Below, one piece after another: positions 16,570 to 25,553 of a stretch of DNA of 55,202 nt. How positions within the stretch are numbered: the stretch's first letter is position 1; each line of letters begins with the position of its first letter. The notes under the pieces are model-generated. The model had not been told where the DNA came from and did not search any database. It saw only the letters and a list, made by a program, of their open reading frames with translations. The position numbers and the translations under genes are program-made. This DNA comes from Planctomycetota bacterium (GTDB taxonomy: Bacteria; Planctomycetota; Phycisphaerae; SM23-33), in NCBI GenBank assembly GCA_009908915.1, contig JAAAOJ010000006.1, forward strand, positions 1 through 55,202, written 5' to 3'.

Positions 16570-16636
16570 GGCGTTGTCGATTTGGCTTTCTTCATAGCAT
16601 TTGTCACCGCTTCATTCAGCAGGAAGGAGCAGCCGC

Positions 16637-17194
16637 ATGGCCGCCGATGAACAGGGACACGATCCGGATCTGGACCCCATCAAGCTTGATCTCGACGACG
16701 ATGATCCCGACAGCACGCAGAGCAATGCCCCGGTCCCGGTTCCGCCCCCGGGCCAGCAGGGCCGGGAGGGAGCCTCCGGCCCGGTCCCCGTCCCGCCGCC
16801 GGGCGCGCAGCAGGCGACGGAAGGCGAGGGGGAAGGTCCCGTGCGCATTCCGCCTGCGGCGCCGAAGAAGGTCGAAGACGAATCACCGATCCAACTCGTC
16901 GACCAAGGCGAGGTCAAGCCCGCCAAGCGGAAGGCCTTCGGGTCGGCCGCGTCCCGCGCCGGCTTTGAGGTCAAGACGGATTTCAAGCGTGACCTCAACG
17001 TGACCGGCGAGGGGGCGACGCGCTGCAAGTTATGGCACTCGCGTATCGCCGACGGCCCGTTGCTGCACATGGAGTCGATGATTAACGAGTGGATCGACGA
17101 GAACGAGATCGAAGTCAAGTTCGTCACCCAGACCATCGGCACGCTGGAAGGCAAACGGTCGGAAGAGAACCTGCTGGTGATCATCTGGTACTAA
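16637..17194 (+). CDS. Proline-rich acidic protein of unknown function
   Basis: 185 residues from an ATG with AAGGAG seven bases upstream. Residues 1-85 are disordered: an acidic start (DLDPIKLDLDDDDPDS), then two copies of a PVPVPPPG motif and a related PVRIPPAAPKK. Residues about 100-185 are a small folded domain (FKRDLNVTGEGATRCKLWHS...MINEWIDENEIEVKFVTQTI) ending in the hydrophobic strand NLLVIIWY. No signal peptide. Strongly expressed if the consensus promoter upstream is real. I do not recognise the C-terminal domain; it is convergent with the histidine kinase gene. Confidence 0.75.
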   Translation: MAADEQGHDPDLDPIKLDLDDDDPDSTQSNAPVPVPPPGQQGREGASGPVPVPPPGAQQATEGEGEGPVRIPPAAPKKVEDESPIQLVDQGEVKPAKRKAFGSAASRAGFEVKTDFKRDLNVTGEGATRCKLWHSRIADGPLLHMESMINEWIDENEIEVKFVTQTIGTLEGKRSEENLLVIIWY

Positions 17195-17258
17195 GCCGGA
17201 TCACAGGCACAGGTCAGAGGCCGCGGTTGGATCGTACATTCCCTTCTTCCCCGATCAC

Positions 17259-18872
17259 TTACGGCGGGGTCTGTGGGTCGTCCCGTGTCGGCTCGACGGG
17301 CAGCGTGAGAATGAACGTCGCACCATGTCCGGGCTCGGACGCCAGGTCCAGCTTGCCCTTCAGCAGGCTGGCCAGTTCCTTTGAAATGGCCAGGCCGAGG
17401 CCCGTGCCGGTCGTTTCCTTGGTCAGCGTCGCATCGACCCGGTAGAACTTCTCGAAGATGTGCGCTTGATCCGCCTCGGGTATGCCTGGCCCGGAATCGG
17501 CGACGGCAATGCGGACCTGCCCGGGCGCGTTGGCGCTGCGACCGACGGGGTCAGCCGTCAGCGTTACCTTCCCACCGGCGGGCGTGAACTTCACGGCATT
17601 GCTCAGCAGGTTATAGAGGATCTGCTGGAGCTTGCCGCCGTCCGTTTTCACCAGGGGCAGTTCGTCGCTGATATCGTCAACGAGGTCGATGTTCTTCTTG
17701 TCGGCCTGGGGCTGCATCAGGGCCAGGAGGGTCTGGCAGGTGTCGGTGACGGAGACCTTGTCGAAGCGCACGTCGGCGCGGCCGGCCTCGATTTTGCCGA
17801 GGTCGAGCATGTCGTTGATCATGGCCAGCAGGCTCTTGGCCGCGGCGGAGATGTTCCGCCCGAACCGGGACGTGCGTTCCTTGTCCGACTCGGTGAGCAG
17901 GTCGGCAAAGCCGATGATGCTGTTGAGGGGCGTGCGCAGCTCGTGCGAGACGTTGGCGAGGAACTCGGTCTTGACCTGGTTGGCCTCGTAGAGCGCGACA
18001 TTAGCCTCGCCGAGTTCGTTGAGCTTCAGGTCCAGTGCGCGGTTTGCGGTCCGCAGCCGCGAGTGTTGATCGTTGATGGCCTCGAGCATTTCGTTGAAGC
18101 TCTCGCCGAGTCGCTGGAGCTCGTCGCCGGTTTCGACATCGCTGCGGACCGACATGTCGCCCTCGGCGACCTTGTCGGCCAGGGCGCGTAGCTTACGGAC
18201 GGGCTGGAGCACCACGCGATGGGCGATGACGGCGAAGACCACCAGGGCGACCACGCCGGCCAGCACCCCGCCGAGCAGGATCGCACCGCGCGCCAGCCAG
18301 AGCTGCTCGCCGGAGGCGGCGGACTCGGGCAGGGTCACGTCGATCATCCCGACGAGCTGGTTCGGGCGGAACTGCAGCGTTCGCGGTTTGGTGGGGTCGG
18401 TGTGGCAGCGGCTGCACGCGTCGGTATTGCGGACGGCCCGGAAGCATCGATAGACGGTTCGGCCCTGTTCGTCTTCGGTGCGTCGCCAGGCCAGTTGGCG
18501 ATCTGGCATCTGCTGGAAGGTCCGCAGGGCGTACATCGCCGACTTGCCGAGCCCTTCCTCGGGCTTCTGTGGCTCGAGGACGATGAATCGCGGCCCGGTG
18601 AGGCCTTCGGCTTCACGACCCGTGGTGTAGTAGCGGAGGACGTGGGACTTGGCGTCGACGGCATTGGCGTGGCTGTTCTGACCGTCGCTCTGCCACTCAT
18701 TGAGGCGGGCGCGGGTCCATGCACGGGCGGGGCTTTCGAGGCTCTGCTCGCTGAGGATTTCCATGAAGTACCACGGCACGACCAGCGCCGCCCCGATGAC
18801 ACCCAGTAGCGCCAGGCCGAACATCAGGCGGAACTTCATCGCCAGCGAGATGCGGACAAACCGTCGAGCCAT
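17259..18872 (-). CDS. Membrane sensor histidine kinase with haem-binding CxxCH in the sensor domain
   Basis: 537 residues. Transmembrane segment 1 is at about 13-38, and the periplasmic domain at about 40-195 resembles the Tll0287/DUF3365 family with the c-type haem motif CSRCH near 153-157. Transmembrane segment 2 is at about 195-220, followed by HAMP (VLQPVRKLRALADKVAEGDM) and a coiled coil to about 310. The HisKA domain has the phospho-acceptor SHELRTPLN near 314. The ATPase domain has NLLSNAVKFTP (N box), ADSGPGIP (G1) and GTGLGLAI (G2). All catalytic boxes are intact. A haem-bearing sensor suggests response to redox state, NO, CO or oxygen. No response regulator is adjacent, so its target is unknown. 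Confidence 0.92.
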   Translation of the reverse strand: MARRFVRISLAMKFRLMFGLALLGVIGAALVVPWYFMEILSEQSLESPARAWTRARLNEWQSDGQNSHANAVDAKSHVLRYYTTGREAEGLTGPRFIVLEPQKPEEGLGKSAMYALRTFQQMPDRQLAWRRTEDEQGRTVYRCFRAVRNTDACSRCHTDPTKPRTLQFRPNQLVGMIDVTLPESAASGEQLWLARGAILLGGVLAGVVALVVFAVIAHRVVLQPVRKLRALADKVAEGDMSVRSDVETGDELQRLGESFNEMLEAINDQHSRLRTANRALDLKLNELGEANVALYEANQVKTEFLANVSHELRTPLNSIIGFADLLTESDKERTSRFGRNISAAAKSLLAMINDMLDLGKIEAGRADVRFDKVSVTDTCQTLLALMQPQADKKNIDLVDDISDELPLVKTDGGKLQQILYNLLSNAVKFTPAGGKVTLTADPVGRSANAPGQVRIAVADSGPGIPEADQAHIFEKFYRVDATLTKETTGTGLGLAISKELASLLKGKLDLASEPGHGATFILTLPVEPTRDDPQTPP

Positions 18873-19193
18873 GCCGCGTATTGTAATGAACAGCCGGCCC
18901 GGGTGATACCCTTAGCCGCCCGCTTGGCACGCTATCGCTGCCGCGGTCGGGCTGTTTGCCTGAGGCGGTTGCAGCGTTCGTCTCGCAGGCATCCTGCCTG
19001 CGCGTCTCGCGGCCATCGTGGCCGCGTCTGGACATGACGGGCGAAGAAACGAAGGCAAAATGTAACGAATCATCCGACTAACCAATCAACAAGTAATCCA
19101 ATTGACAAGTAACACCAATCGCCTGCGTTTCGGCTCCTTGACACTCGGCAGAGTTGCTCTACCGCACGATGTGATCCATTTTGGGACGGACTG
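18873..19193. repeat. Gene-free stretch with tandem hairpins
   Basis: No gene is visible. Two back-to-back perfect hairpins occur: GCAGGC-ATCCT-GCCTGC at 18985-19001, and GCGGCC-ATCGT-GGCCGC at 19009-19025. A phrase reading GTCGGGCTGTTTGCCTG nearby resembles one just after mraY (near 33.9 kb). The rest is AT-richer with several AAGTAA-type direct repeats. These look like dispersed repeats rather than a terminator. Confidence 0.45.
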
Positions 19194-19472
19194 TCAGCGT
19201 CGCGAGGGGTCGATGTAGATCTGGCGAATGTCGCGCAGGGTATAGCCGGAGCGGTTGAGCTTGCGGATCAGGCGGATGCGGCGGACATGGTCTTCGTCGA
19301 ACCATCGGCCCCGCGTTCGGCCGCGGCGGTGCGGGCGGATCAGCCCGAGCATGCAGTAGTACTCGACGGTGCTTTTGGTCACGCCGGCGGCTTCGGCGAC
19401 GTCCGAGATGCGCATCAGCGCGTCGTCGTCGGTCTCGGCATGCGTGTCGGGTTGTCGGTTCCACTCGGGCAT
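19194..19472 (-). CDS. MerR-family transcriptional regulator, short form
   Basis: 92 residues consisting of one MerR winged helix-turn-helix domain: RISDVAEAAGVTKSTVEYYC near 20-39, then GLIRPHRRGRTRGRWFDEDH (wing) and LIRKLNRSGYTLRDIRQIY. There is no C-terminal effector domain or metal-binding Cys, so it probably acts as a ligand-independent DNA binder or through a partner. The ATG at 19472 is used; a GTG at 19496 would extend it by eight residues. It diverges from the neighbouring membrane protein gene across 74 bp, the usual place for a MerR operator, so autoregulation and control of that gene are plausible. Confidence 0.85.
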   Translation of the reverse strand: MPEWNRQPDTHAETDDDALMRISDVAEAAGVTKSTVEYYCMLGLIRPHRRGRTRGRWFDEDHVRRIRLIRKLNRSGYTLRDIRQIYIDPSRR

Positions 19473-19546
19473 CGGTACACGGAGGTTATCGCCCACGCGG
19501 CGGGAAAAACTTCAGCCTTCCCGCGTCGTGCGGTACACTGTGCGGC

Positions 19547-20104
19547 ATGGAAGCAATCCACCATGCGCTGTTCGGCGACCCGACGTCCGTGTATGTCGCT
19601 CTGGCCATTGTCGAGGTCCTGCTCGGCGTGGCATGGTTCTACCGTCGCACCGCGAAGCTCCAGCGGCTGCTGGTCCTGCCGATCCTTCTTGCCGGTGGTG
19701 TCTTTGTCCTCGACCAGGCCATTGTAACCGACCGCGAGCAGCTTGGCGAGACGGTCGAGTCGATGGCCGAGGACTTCGTCGCCGGGCGGCTGGACGCAAT
19801 CGGCCGGTACATCGACGATGGTTACGTGGGATTCCGCGGCGCCAGCAAGGCCGAACTCCTCGAAGCGATCCACAATGAGGGGCGCGTCCGCAACGTCACG
19901 TCGATCGACCTGAGCGGCGTGGAGATTGACGTCAGCGGGAACCTCGCGACGATGTGGCTGGTGAGTACGATCACCGTCGACGGCTCGATGTACAGCGGCA
20001 GTGTCGCACTTCACTGGCAACTAAGGTGGGTCAAGCGCGGCGACGTCTGGCGACTGGAATACGCCTCCGAGCCGAAGCGGGGCATCTCCGGGTTCGGGAT
20101 CTGA
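19547..20104 (+). CDS. Membrane-anchored NTF2/SnoaL-like protein
   Basis: 185 residues. Two hydrophobic segments at about 14-30 and 40-58 (YVALAIVEVLLGVAWF, LLVLPILLAGGVFVL) make an N-terminal hairpin anchor. The remainder looks like an NTF2/SnoaL/DUF4440-type cone fold: a helix VESMAEDFVAGRLDAIGRYI, YVGFRGASKAELLEAI, then strands ending in LQLRWVKRGDVWRLEYASEP. No catalytic residues can be assigned. A possible -10 box TACACT lies at 19534-19539. It is divergent from the MerR gene and may be its target. Confidence 0.7.
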   Translation: MEAIHHALFGDPTSVYVALAIVEVLLGVAWFYRRTAKLQRLLVLPILLAGGVFVLDQAIVTDREQLGETVESMAEDFVAGRLDAIGRYIDDGYVGFRGASKAELLEAIHNEGRVRNVTSIDLSGVEIDVSGNLATMWLVSTITVDGSMYSGSVALHWQLRWVKRGDVWRLEYASEPKRGISGFGI

Positions 20105-20204
20105 TATCGAACGCGACAGATATGTGCGCGGTGTCCCGTACGGGGCGCCGCGTCAAAAGGTGGTGCAGCCGTGCCGGCGGCATCTCTTCGGGAGTGCTAA
20201 ACCA

Positions 20205-20256
20205 CCCGCGAGTTTTCCGGAATGCAGTATAGTACGACGCGCGGAAATCTCGCGGG
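20205..20256. terminator. Long hairpin between convergent genes
   Basis: CCCGCGAG (20205-20212) plus TTCCG pairs with CGGAA plus CTCGCGGG (20249-20256), a 14-bp stem with one mismatch and a 22-nt loop. It sits between the ends of two convergent genes (stops at 20104 and 20263), fitting a bidirectional transcription end, though without a clear U-tract. Confidence 0.45.
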
Positions 20257-20262
20257 CGGGTC

Positions 20263-21078
20263 TTACTCGTAGAGCTTCAGCAGGCGGGCGGCGCTGCTGG
20301 TCATGAGTTTTCGCAGTTCGCTGTCGTCCAGGCCGATTTGGGCGAGGGCAGATTCCTCGGCCTGCTGGTCGTTCCACGGCCAGTCCGTGCCGAAGCACAC
20401 CCGCTCGACGCCGTGACGGCGGATCATCCGCAGCATCTGGTCGGGCGGCATGTGATTGAGACAGAAGCTGGTTTCCAGCGTGACGTCCATGCCCACCAGC
20501 GTCCGCTCGACATCGTCCCACATTTTCCAGCCGCCCATGTGCGTGCATAGCAGCCGCAGGTCCGGCTGCTCGCGGAGCACGGCCGCGATGCGTGCGGGGC
20601 CGGCCCGGTCGGGGATGGGATCGTTCTCGAAGCCGATGTCGTGGCCGCAGTGCAGCACCACCAGGAGGTCGTGTTCGATGGCGGCATCCAGCAGTGGCCG
20701 GACGCGATCGTCGTCGATGCAGAAATCCTGATAGAACGGGTGAAGCTTCAGACCCGGCAACTCGGCTTCGGCCATTTTCGCGACGGCCCGGGCAGGGGCG
20801 GCGTCTTTGGGGTGAAGGCTGCCCAGCGGCAGCAGCCGCTCGCCGTGGTGTTTGCGGACCTTCTTCGCCCACTTGAGAATGCCTTTCCATTGCCCGGCCT
20901 TGGTGGCCACGGGGCAGACGACGGCCATGTCCAGGTCGGCGGCATCCATCGAGGCGATCAGCCCGTCGACCGTGCCGTCGCCGATGGCCCGCCAGTCGCC
21001 CATGCCCGAGAGTTTGCGGACGGCCCGGTCGGCGACATTGTCAGGAAATGCGTGCGTGTGGATATCGATGCCAGGCAT
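20263..21078 (-). CDS. Amidohydrolase-2 family TIM-barrel hydrolase or decarboxylase
   Basis: 271 residues of the metal-dependent Amidohydro_2 type: DIHTHAFPD at the N-terminus (His-x-His metal ligands), GLKLHPFYQDFCIDDDR near 126-142, VVLHCGHDIGF near 160, LLCTHMGGW near 196 and VCFGTDWPWNDQ near 246 with the catalytic Asp. The family includes ACMS decarboxylase-like and other small-molecule hydrolases; the substrate is not visible from sequence. Cytoplasmic, no signal. It is followed upstream by the VWA/EEP pair, with 33 nt between this start and the VWA stop, so the three may be one unit. Confidence 0.88.
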   Translation of the reverse strand: MPGIDIHTHAFPDNVADRAVRKLSGMGDWRAIGDGTVDGLIASMDAADLDMAVVCPVATKAGQWKGILKWAKKVRKHHGERLLPLGSLHPKDAAPARAVAKMAEAELPGLKLHPFYQDFCIDDDRVRPLLDAAIEHDLLVVLHCGHDIGFENDPIPDRAGPARIAAVLREQPDLRLLCTHMGGWKMWDDVERTLVGMDVTLETSFCLNHMPPDQMLRMIRRHGVERVCFGTDWPWNDQQAEESALAQIGLDDSELRKLMTSSAARLLKLYE

Positions 21079-21111
21079 GGCCGCGATTATATGTCGCCGG
21101 CTGCGGGTGAC

Positions 21112-22296
21112 TCAACGTTGTGCGGCGTTTTCGTGTCGCAGCGTGCCGTTGTTTTCCTCGGCGATCTGCTGCAGCCTGGCCAGCAGCTTCTTGGAGGCTT
21201 TGCCCCTCAGGTGGACATGGATGGCGGCTTTGGGGTCGGCGTTTCGGGTGGCGAGATTGGCCTTTAGGACCTGCGTGTGCATCGCCACCATGCCGTCGGT
21301 CAGCAGCACGACCGCCCGGCGCTTGCCGGCGAGCGATTCGTCGTCGAGGATCCGCAACGCCCGGCGGACGGCCGGGATCGGATCGGTTCGCCTGCCGCCG
21401 GGACGGGCCTGCTTGAGGAACGCGGCCAGGAGGCCGGCCTTCTCCTTACCGCTCGGCCAGAGACCACGTGCCGGACGGGCGGCCAGTTTGCTTCCGGAAT
21501 AGAGCATCACGCTGAATTGCTTCTCGGCGGGCATGGCCCGGACGGCCTCGACGATTGTCGGGCCGATAGCCGCAAGGTGCGGCTGCATGGAGGCGGAGGT
21601 GTCGAGGATGAAGACGACGGCCTCGGCGTGGTCCAACCATGGAAAGAGGCGTTTGCGCGCCGGCCTCGGCTTGCCGGACGTTGCCGGCGTGCTTTCGCCG
21701 TGGGTGGGGGCTTTGGGCAGCGTCGCGCCAGGCTTGGCCAGGGCGACGCGAGCCGGCGCCAGCAGCGCCCCGAACCGGGCCGAGACGACGTCGTTGTCGT
21801 TGAACAGATCGCCCTTGCTCAGCCGCTCGAAAATGTAGTCCTGGAGCACGCCGGTCGCCCGGACGATCGATTCCGGCTCAAGTGTCTCCACGAGGTCCTG
21901 CTGGCCCGGCCCCACCTGAATCGTCACGGGGTAGTCCGAGGTCGACTGGAGTTGCAGGTCGTAGCCATCGCCGTTGTCGGCGGGCTTGTAGTCCACAACC
22001 ACCAGCAGCCAACTGACCGTTCTGCCCTTGTACTGCTGGAGCTTCTTCTGCCAGGCGGCCATCGCCTGCTTGTACGCTTCCTCGGCTTCCTTGCGTTCCT
22101 CGTTTCGCAGGTCGGTGTTCTTCGAGCCGTCTTTCGGCGGCTTGATACTCAGCAGATGGTCGACCAACGCCTCCGGCGAGGCCAGGTGCGCCACCGTCTC
22201 GGGCTTGCCGATTGTCGGCGGCGACTCGGGCTCAGCCGCCGTCGTGGCGGTCGTCAGGATCATCAACAGCAGGCAGGGGTGCAAAGAACGAAACAT
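21112..22296 (-). CDS. Exported von Willebrand factor A-domain protein
   Basis: 394 residues with an N-terminal signal peptide (MFRSLHPCLLLMILTTATTA). The middle has a charged helix (NEERKEAEEAYKQAMAAWQK) and a beta-rich region. Residues about 225-390 are a VWA domain with the metal site VVFILDTSASM (DxSxS), KQFSVMLYSG, RTDPIPAVRRAL and VVLLTDGM. An intact MIDAS points to metal-dependent protein or surface adhesion. The stop codon of the upstream EEP gene overlaps its start by one base, so they are coupled. Confidence 0.85.
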   Translation of the reverse strand: MFRSLHPCLLLMILTTATTAAEPESPPTIGKPETVAHLASPEALVDHLLSIKPPKDGSKNTDLRNEERKEAEEAYKQAMAAWQKKLQQYKGRTVSWLLVVVDYKPADNGDGYDLQLQSTSDYPVTIQVGPGQQDLVETLEPESIVRATGVLQDYIFERLSKGDLFNDNDVVSARFGALLAPARVALAKPGATLPKAPTHGESTPATSGKPRPARKRLFPWLDHAEAVVFILDTSASMQPHLAAIGPTIVEAVRAMPAEKQFSVMLYSGSKLAARPARGLWPSGKEKAGLLAAFLKQARPGGRRTDPIPAVRRALRILDDESLAGKRRAVVLLTDGMVAMHTQVLKANLATRNADPKAAIHVHLRGKASKKLLARLQQIAEENNGTLRHENAAQR

Positions 22297-23240
22297 CAGA
22301 GCTCCTTTGGGGCGGGGGGCGTCGTGGTTGGCGGCTCACTCTTCGCGGGAGTGTCGGGAGTGTCGGTGACGCTCGGGCGCGTATCGGCGGCCGTGTCGGC
22401 GTCCGTCCCGGCGACGTGGGCCGGTGCCCAGGCCAGCGTGCTGACCAGCAGATCGTGGTCCGATCCCTTCCCGCGGATGATCCGGCAGGTGCGAGTCACC
22501 ATCGCCGCCGCGTGATAGATGTAGTCCAGGCGGAACGACCAGTCGATGCCGTTTACCTTCCAGTGCCATGTATGCTCACGCTTATCCGGTGGGGTGGCTG
22601 TTTCGTAGCTGTCGGTCAGGCGGCGGCGTTTGACGTATGTCGCGACGCTGCTGCTTGGCAGGCTGTTGAAGTCGCCCAACAGCACCAGCGGCGTCTTGCC
22701 GCCCAGCGTTTCGAGGATATGAACAGCCTCGGCCCGGCGAATGCCCCCTTCGCGCGTCCATCGCGCGAGGAACGCCACCATCTCCTCGCCCTCGCGCGGC
22801 ACGGTCGGTTTGAGGTGGACGTTGACCAGTTGGATGTCGCGGCCGGCGAGGTTGACGGTGGCTACGTACGTGCCGTACCAGCCTTTGCTTCGCGGCAGGT
22901 AACGGACGTTGCGAAGCGGGACCTTCGACAGGAACGCAAACCCGCCGGCTCGCGGCCTGTGCTCGAAGCGGCTGTGCGGGTAGAGCTTCCGGAGGTGACG
23001 ACGAAGATAACGTTCCGACGCGCGGTTGGTTTCCTGCAGGGCCACCACGTCAGCGTCAGCCTGGCGGATGGCGGCGACGACGCCGCGCAGGTTCGGATTG
23101 CCGTAGTTGATGTTGTATGAGGCGATGCGGAAGGTCGGAGTCTCGCTCGCGACCGCCTCTTTGGCGCACGTCGTCCCAGCCGGCAGCACGGCCAGAACTG
23201 TCAGCAGCAGTGTCAGCAGTTGGGTGGAGGGTTTGTTCAT
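22296..23240 (-). CDS. Exported endonuclease/exonuclease/phosphatase (EEP) family protein
   Basis: 314 residues with a signal peptide (MNKPSTQLLTLLLTVLAVLP). The EEP fold shows RIASYNINYGN (Asn), DVVALQETNR (catalytic Glu), NVHLKP, LLGDFNSLP (Asp-x-Asn) and KGSDHDLLV near 272 (Ser-Asp-His), so the active site is complete. Such secreted members hydrolyse phosphodiesters of nucleic acids, lipids or nucleotides; the substrate is unknown. The C-terminal 40 residues are Thr/Pro-rich. The ATG at 23240 is chosen to begin the signal peptide, since the longer frame gives an unlikely N-terminus. Coupled to the downstream VWA gene by a one-base overlap. Confidence 0.85.
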   Translation of the reverse strand: MNKPSTQLLTLLLTVLAVLPAGTTCAKEAVASETPTFRIASYNINYGNPNLRGVVAAIRQADADVVALQETNRASERYLRRHLRKLYPHSRFEHRPRAGGFAFLSKVPLRNVRYLPRSKGWYGTYVATVNLAGRDIQLVNVHLKPTVPREGEEMVAFLARWTREGGIRRAEAVHILETLGGKTPLVLLGDFNSLPSSSVATYVKRRRLTDSYETATPPDKREHTWHWKVNGIDWSFRLDYIYHAAAMVTRTCRIIRGKGSDHDLLVSTLAWAPAHVAGTDADTAADTRPSVTDTPDTPAKSEPPTTTPPAPKEL

Positions 23241-23353
23241 CGTACCAGTGGGCGGTTTCGGCCGCTTGGGGCCATGCAGCCAGTATACCGTGACATGCCC
23301 GATGCGACAATGCGCTGGCTGGACAACGTTCACGGCGTATGCCACACTAGGCC

Positions 23354-24451
23354 ATGGCTCGCATTTCGGTCTGCCACATCCTCACCGACCTCGTCCCGGC
23401 GGGCGCTGAGCGCAGTGTATACGAACTGGCGACGCGACTGGACCGGACACGTTTTGACGTTTCCGTGGTGGGCTTGCGCGGCGGGGCGATGGCCGATCGT
23501 CTGGCCGAGGCAGGCATCGACGTGGAGGTCCTCGGCGTGCGCAGCAAGGCCGACGTGGCGAAACTGGCGCACCTCGTGGGCATCCTTCGCGACCGCCGGC
23601 CGGACATCGTCCACACGCACCTGTTTCACGCGGATCTCGCCGGTCGCCCGGCGGCCAGCCTGGCCGGCGCGGGGCACCTGGTCCATACGGTCCACGCCAT
23701 CGAGCAACGGTTTCGGCCGTGGCAGTTTGCCTGGGCGCGGCTGGCGTCCCGACGCTGCCGCTGCACGATCTGCATCAGCGGGGCGGTGCGTCGACACTAC
23801 TGGCGGCGGACCGGCCTGCCACGGCAGTCGCTGCGGGTGATTCGCAACGGCATCGACCCCGACGCGTGGCAGCCGAAGACCGACCTGGCCCAGCGCATCC
23901 GTGAGCAGCGGGGGATCGCCGGCAGCGACATCGTGGCCGCTTTCGTCGGTCGGCTGCACGTGGACAAGGGCGTGGACGTGCTGGCCGCGGCGGCGCAGAT
24001 TCTTGGGGACGGCTCGCTGTGGCTGCTCATTGCCGGGGATGGGCCGATGCGGCCATTCGTGCGGCAGTTCGTCCGCGGTGACGCCCGGGCCGACTGGCTG
24101 GGGCAGATCGACGACGTGCGCGGCGTGCTGACTGCCGCGGACATGCTCGTTATGCCCAGCCGGACCGAAGGCTTCGGCCTGGCCGCCCTGGAGGCGATGG
24201 CCATGGGCCTGCCCGTGGTGGCCGCCAGAGCAGGGGGGCTCAAGGAAATCGTTGTTGACGGCGAGACCGGCCTGCTGGTCCCGCCGGACGACCCGGCCTC
24301 GCTCGCTGGGGCCATCCGGCGACTGGCCGACGACGCCGACTTCCGCCGCCGCATGGGCCGGGCCGGCCGAGAACACGTGGCCGAGCAGTTTCATATCAAC
24401 GCCACCGTCGCCGCACACGAGCGGCTCTACGCCGAGATCGTCAGAGAGTAG
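23354..24451 (+). CDS. Glycosyltransferase family 4 (GT-B)
   Basis: 365 residues with the two-Rossmann GT-B arrangement. The N-terminal acceptor domain reads ISVCHILTDLVPAGAERSVY. The C-terminal nucleotide-sugar domain has VAAFVGRLHVDKGVDVLAAA near 196 and the EX7E motif PSRTEGFGLAALEAMAMGLP near 271. It is a retaining sugar transferase, probably for an envelope or exopolysaccharide glycan; donor and acceptor cannot be told. No membrane segment. It lies directly upstream of the dcw cluster but is separated by about 430 nt, so it is not necessarily part of it. Confidence 0.92.
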   Translation: MARISVCHILTDLVPAGAERSVYELATRLDRTRFDVSVVGLRGGAMADRLAEAGIDVEVLGVRSKADVAKLAHLVGILRDRRPDIVHTHLFHADLAGRPAASLAGAGHLVHTVHAIEQRFRPWQFAWARLASRRCRCTICISGAVRRHYWRRTGLPRQSLRVIRNGIDPDAWQPKTDLAQRIREQRGIAGSDIVAAFVGRLHVDKGVDVLAAAAQILGDGSLWLLIAGDGPMRPFVRQFVRGDARADWLGQIDDVRGVLTAADMLVMPSRTEGFGLAALEAMAMGLPVVAARAGGLKEIVVDGETGLLVPPDDPASLAGAIRRLADDADFRRRMGRAGREHVAEQFHINATVAAHERLYAEIVRE

Positions 24452-24882
24452 ATGGCGAAAGCGAACGATGGCCACAGTGTGAGTTTGGAGTTATGAATTC
24501 GGAATTATGAACTCAGATCCTCAAACTCTGCCGTCTCTGCGATCTCCGTGGTTTGATCTTCTGCTTTTGCTTGTCCGGAAGTTTCGCTCAGGTTCCTCGC
24601 CGAAAGTGTCCGATAAGCACCGGTGTAGGACGAACTGGGAATGCCGCGCCGGGCTAGCCGGCGCGTATCGAAACACATTGACAAGTCGGTTCCGGATTTA
24701 CTGACAGAGCATTGCACGGCAATGGTGTTGCGTCGATCGGCCCGGACGATGTCGTCACACGGGCTCGCCACGCTTGGAAGATATCGAGAAAAAGAGTGGA
24801 GGCGATTTTTTTTGCTTGCCGATTCCCTGTTTGTGGTGTATTTTCCCTCTACATCCCTGGAATCGGTGAGCAGGACCATGTA
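24452..24882 (+). promoter_or_regulatory. Gene-free upstream region of the dcw cluster with a candidate promoter
   Basis: No gene is seen. A perfect 8-bp stem CGCGCCGG-GCTAG-CCGGCGCG lies at 24645-24665. A plausible promoter is TTGCCG at 24816-24821, a 17-nt spacer and TATTTT at 24839-24844, giving a leader of about 30-35 nt before mraZ. I did not find a clear set of spaced TGGG repeats that would mark MraZ operators, so autoregulation is not demonstrated. Confidence 0.4.
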
Positions 24883-25356
24883 ATGCCATTCTTTACCGGC
24901 GAGCACGAGACCGCGATCGGAGCCAAGCGACGGCTTGCGATCAACTCCGCGCTTCGCGAGGAGCAGGATCCTGAGGATGGCGAGCAGTTCTACCTGGTCC
25001 TCGGCCCGGACAAGCACTTGTGGCTGTACCCGGACGGCTATTACCGCAAGCTGGCGTCCCGCATGAAGCGGTCGCTGCTGCCCAGCCGCCAGGTTCACAA
25101 GATGAGCCTGTTCTTTGCGATGGCCCGGCTGCTGAAGCCGGACTCGCAAGGGCGAGTCGTTCTGCCCGAAAAGTCGCTCCAGCGGGCCGGCCTGGACAAG
25201 GTCGAAATGGTCACGCTGCTCGGCAAGGGCGACCACATCGAGATCTGGCCCACCGACGAGTGGGAGCAGGTCATCGACGAGGCCATGCCCAACTACGGCG
25301 AGATGCTGTACGAAGCAGCGGATCTGCTCGACGGCGAGATGGCCGACGACACGTAA
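24883..25356 (+). CDS. mraZ: Transcriptional regulator MraZ
   Basis: 157 residues from an ATG with AGGA seven bases upstream. Both AbrB-like MraZ half-domains are visible: GEHETAIGAKRRLAINSALR at the start, and KPDSQGRVVLPEKSLQRAGL with MVTLLGKGDHIEIWPTDEW in the second half. A linker RLLPSRQ-type region separates them. MraZ forms ring-like oligomers that bind the dcw promoter and usually represses the cluster it heads, as here. Slightly longer than the usual 143-150 residues owing to an acidic C-terminus (ADLLDGEMADDT). Confidence 0.92.
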   Translation: MPFFTGEHETAIGAKRRLAINSALREEQDPEDGEQFYLVLGPDKHLWLYPDGYYRKLASRMKRSLLPSRQVHKMSLFFAMARLLKPDSQGRVVLPEKSLQRAGLDKVEMVTLLGKGDHIEIWPTDEWEQVIDEAMPNYGEMLYEAADLLDGEMADDT

Positions 25357-25553
25357 CAACAACGACTTGCAGATGACAGATTTCAGCGCATGGTTGCGCT
25401 GATGACGGCCACGGAAGGCCGCGGGACATGGATGTCCCGACCGCCACGGACGGCGGATAGCGGAAGGATACCGCGGCGGCACTGGAAGCCGCCAACGACT
25501 ATGGACAGTCGCCTGGACGATGGACCTTCCGCCCGGCGAGTAAAGGATTTGCG
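25357..25553. repeat. Hairpin-rich gap between mraZ and the next ORF
   Basis: A perfect palindrome CGGGACAT-GG-ATGTCCCG lies at 25422-25439, flanked by related GGCC/CCGC arms. It resembles the dispersed hairpins near 37.9 and 40.7 kb in style, though not in sequence identity. It could form an attenuator-like stem in the dcw transcript. Confidence 0.4.

Noticed and set aside
24780..24880. MraZ operator repeats upstream of mraZ
   Set aside because: Spaced TGGG-type repeats as in other dcw promoters could not be made out; only a generic promoter is proposed.
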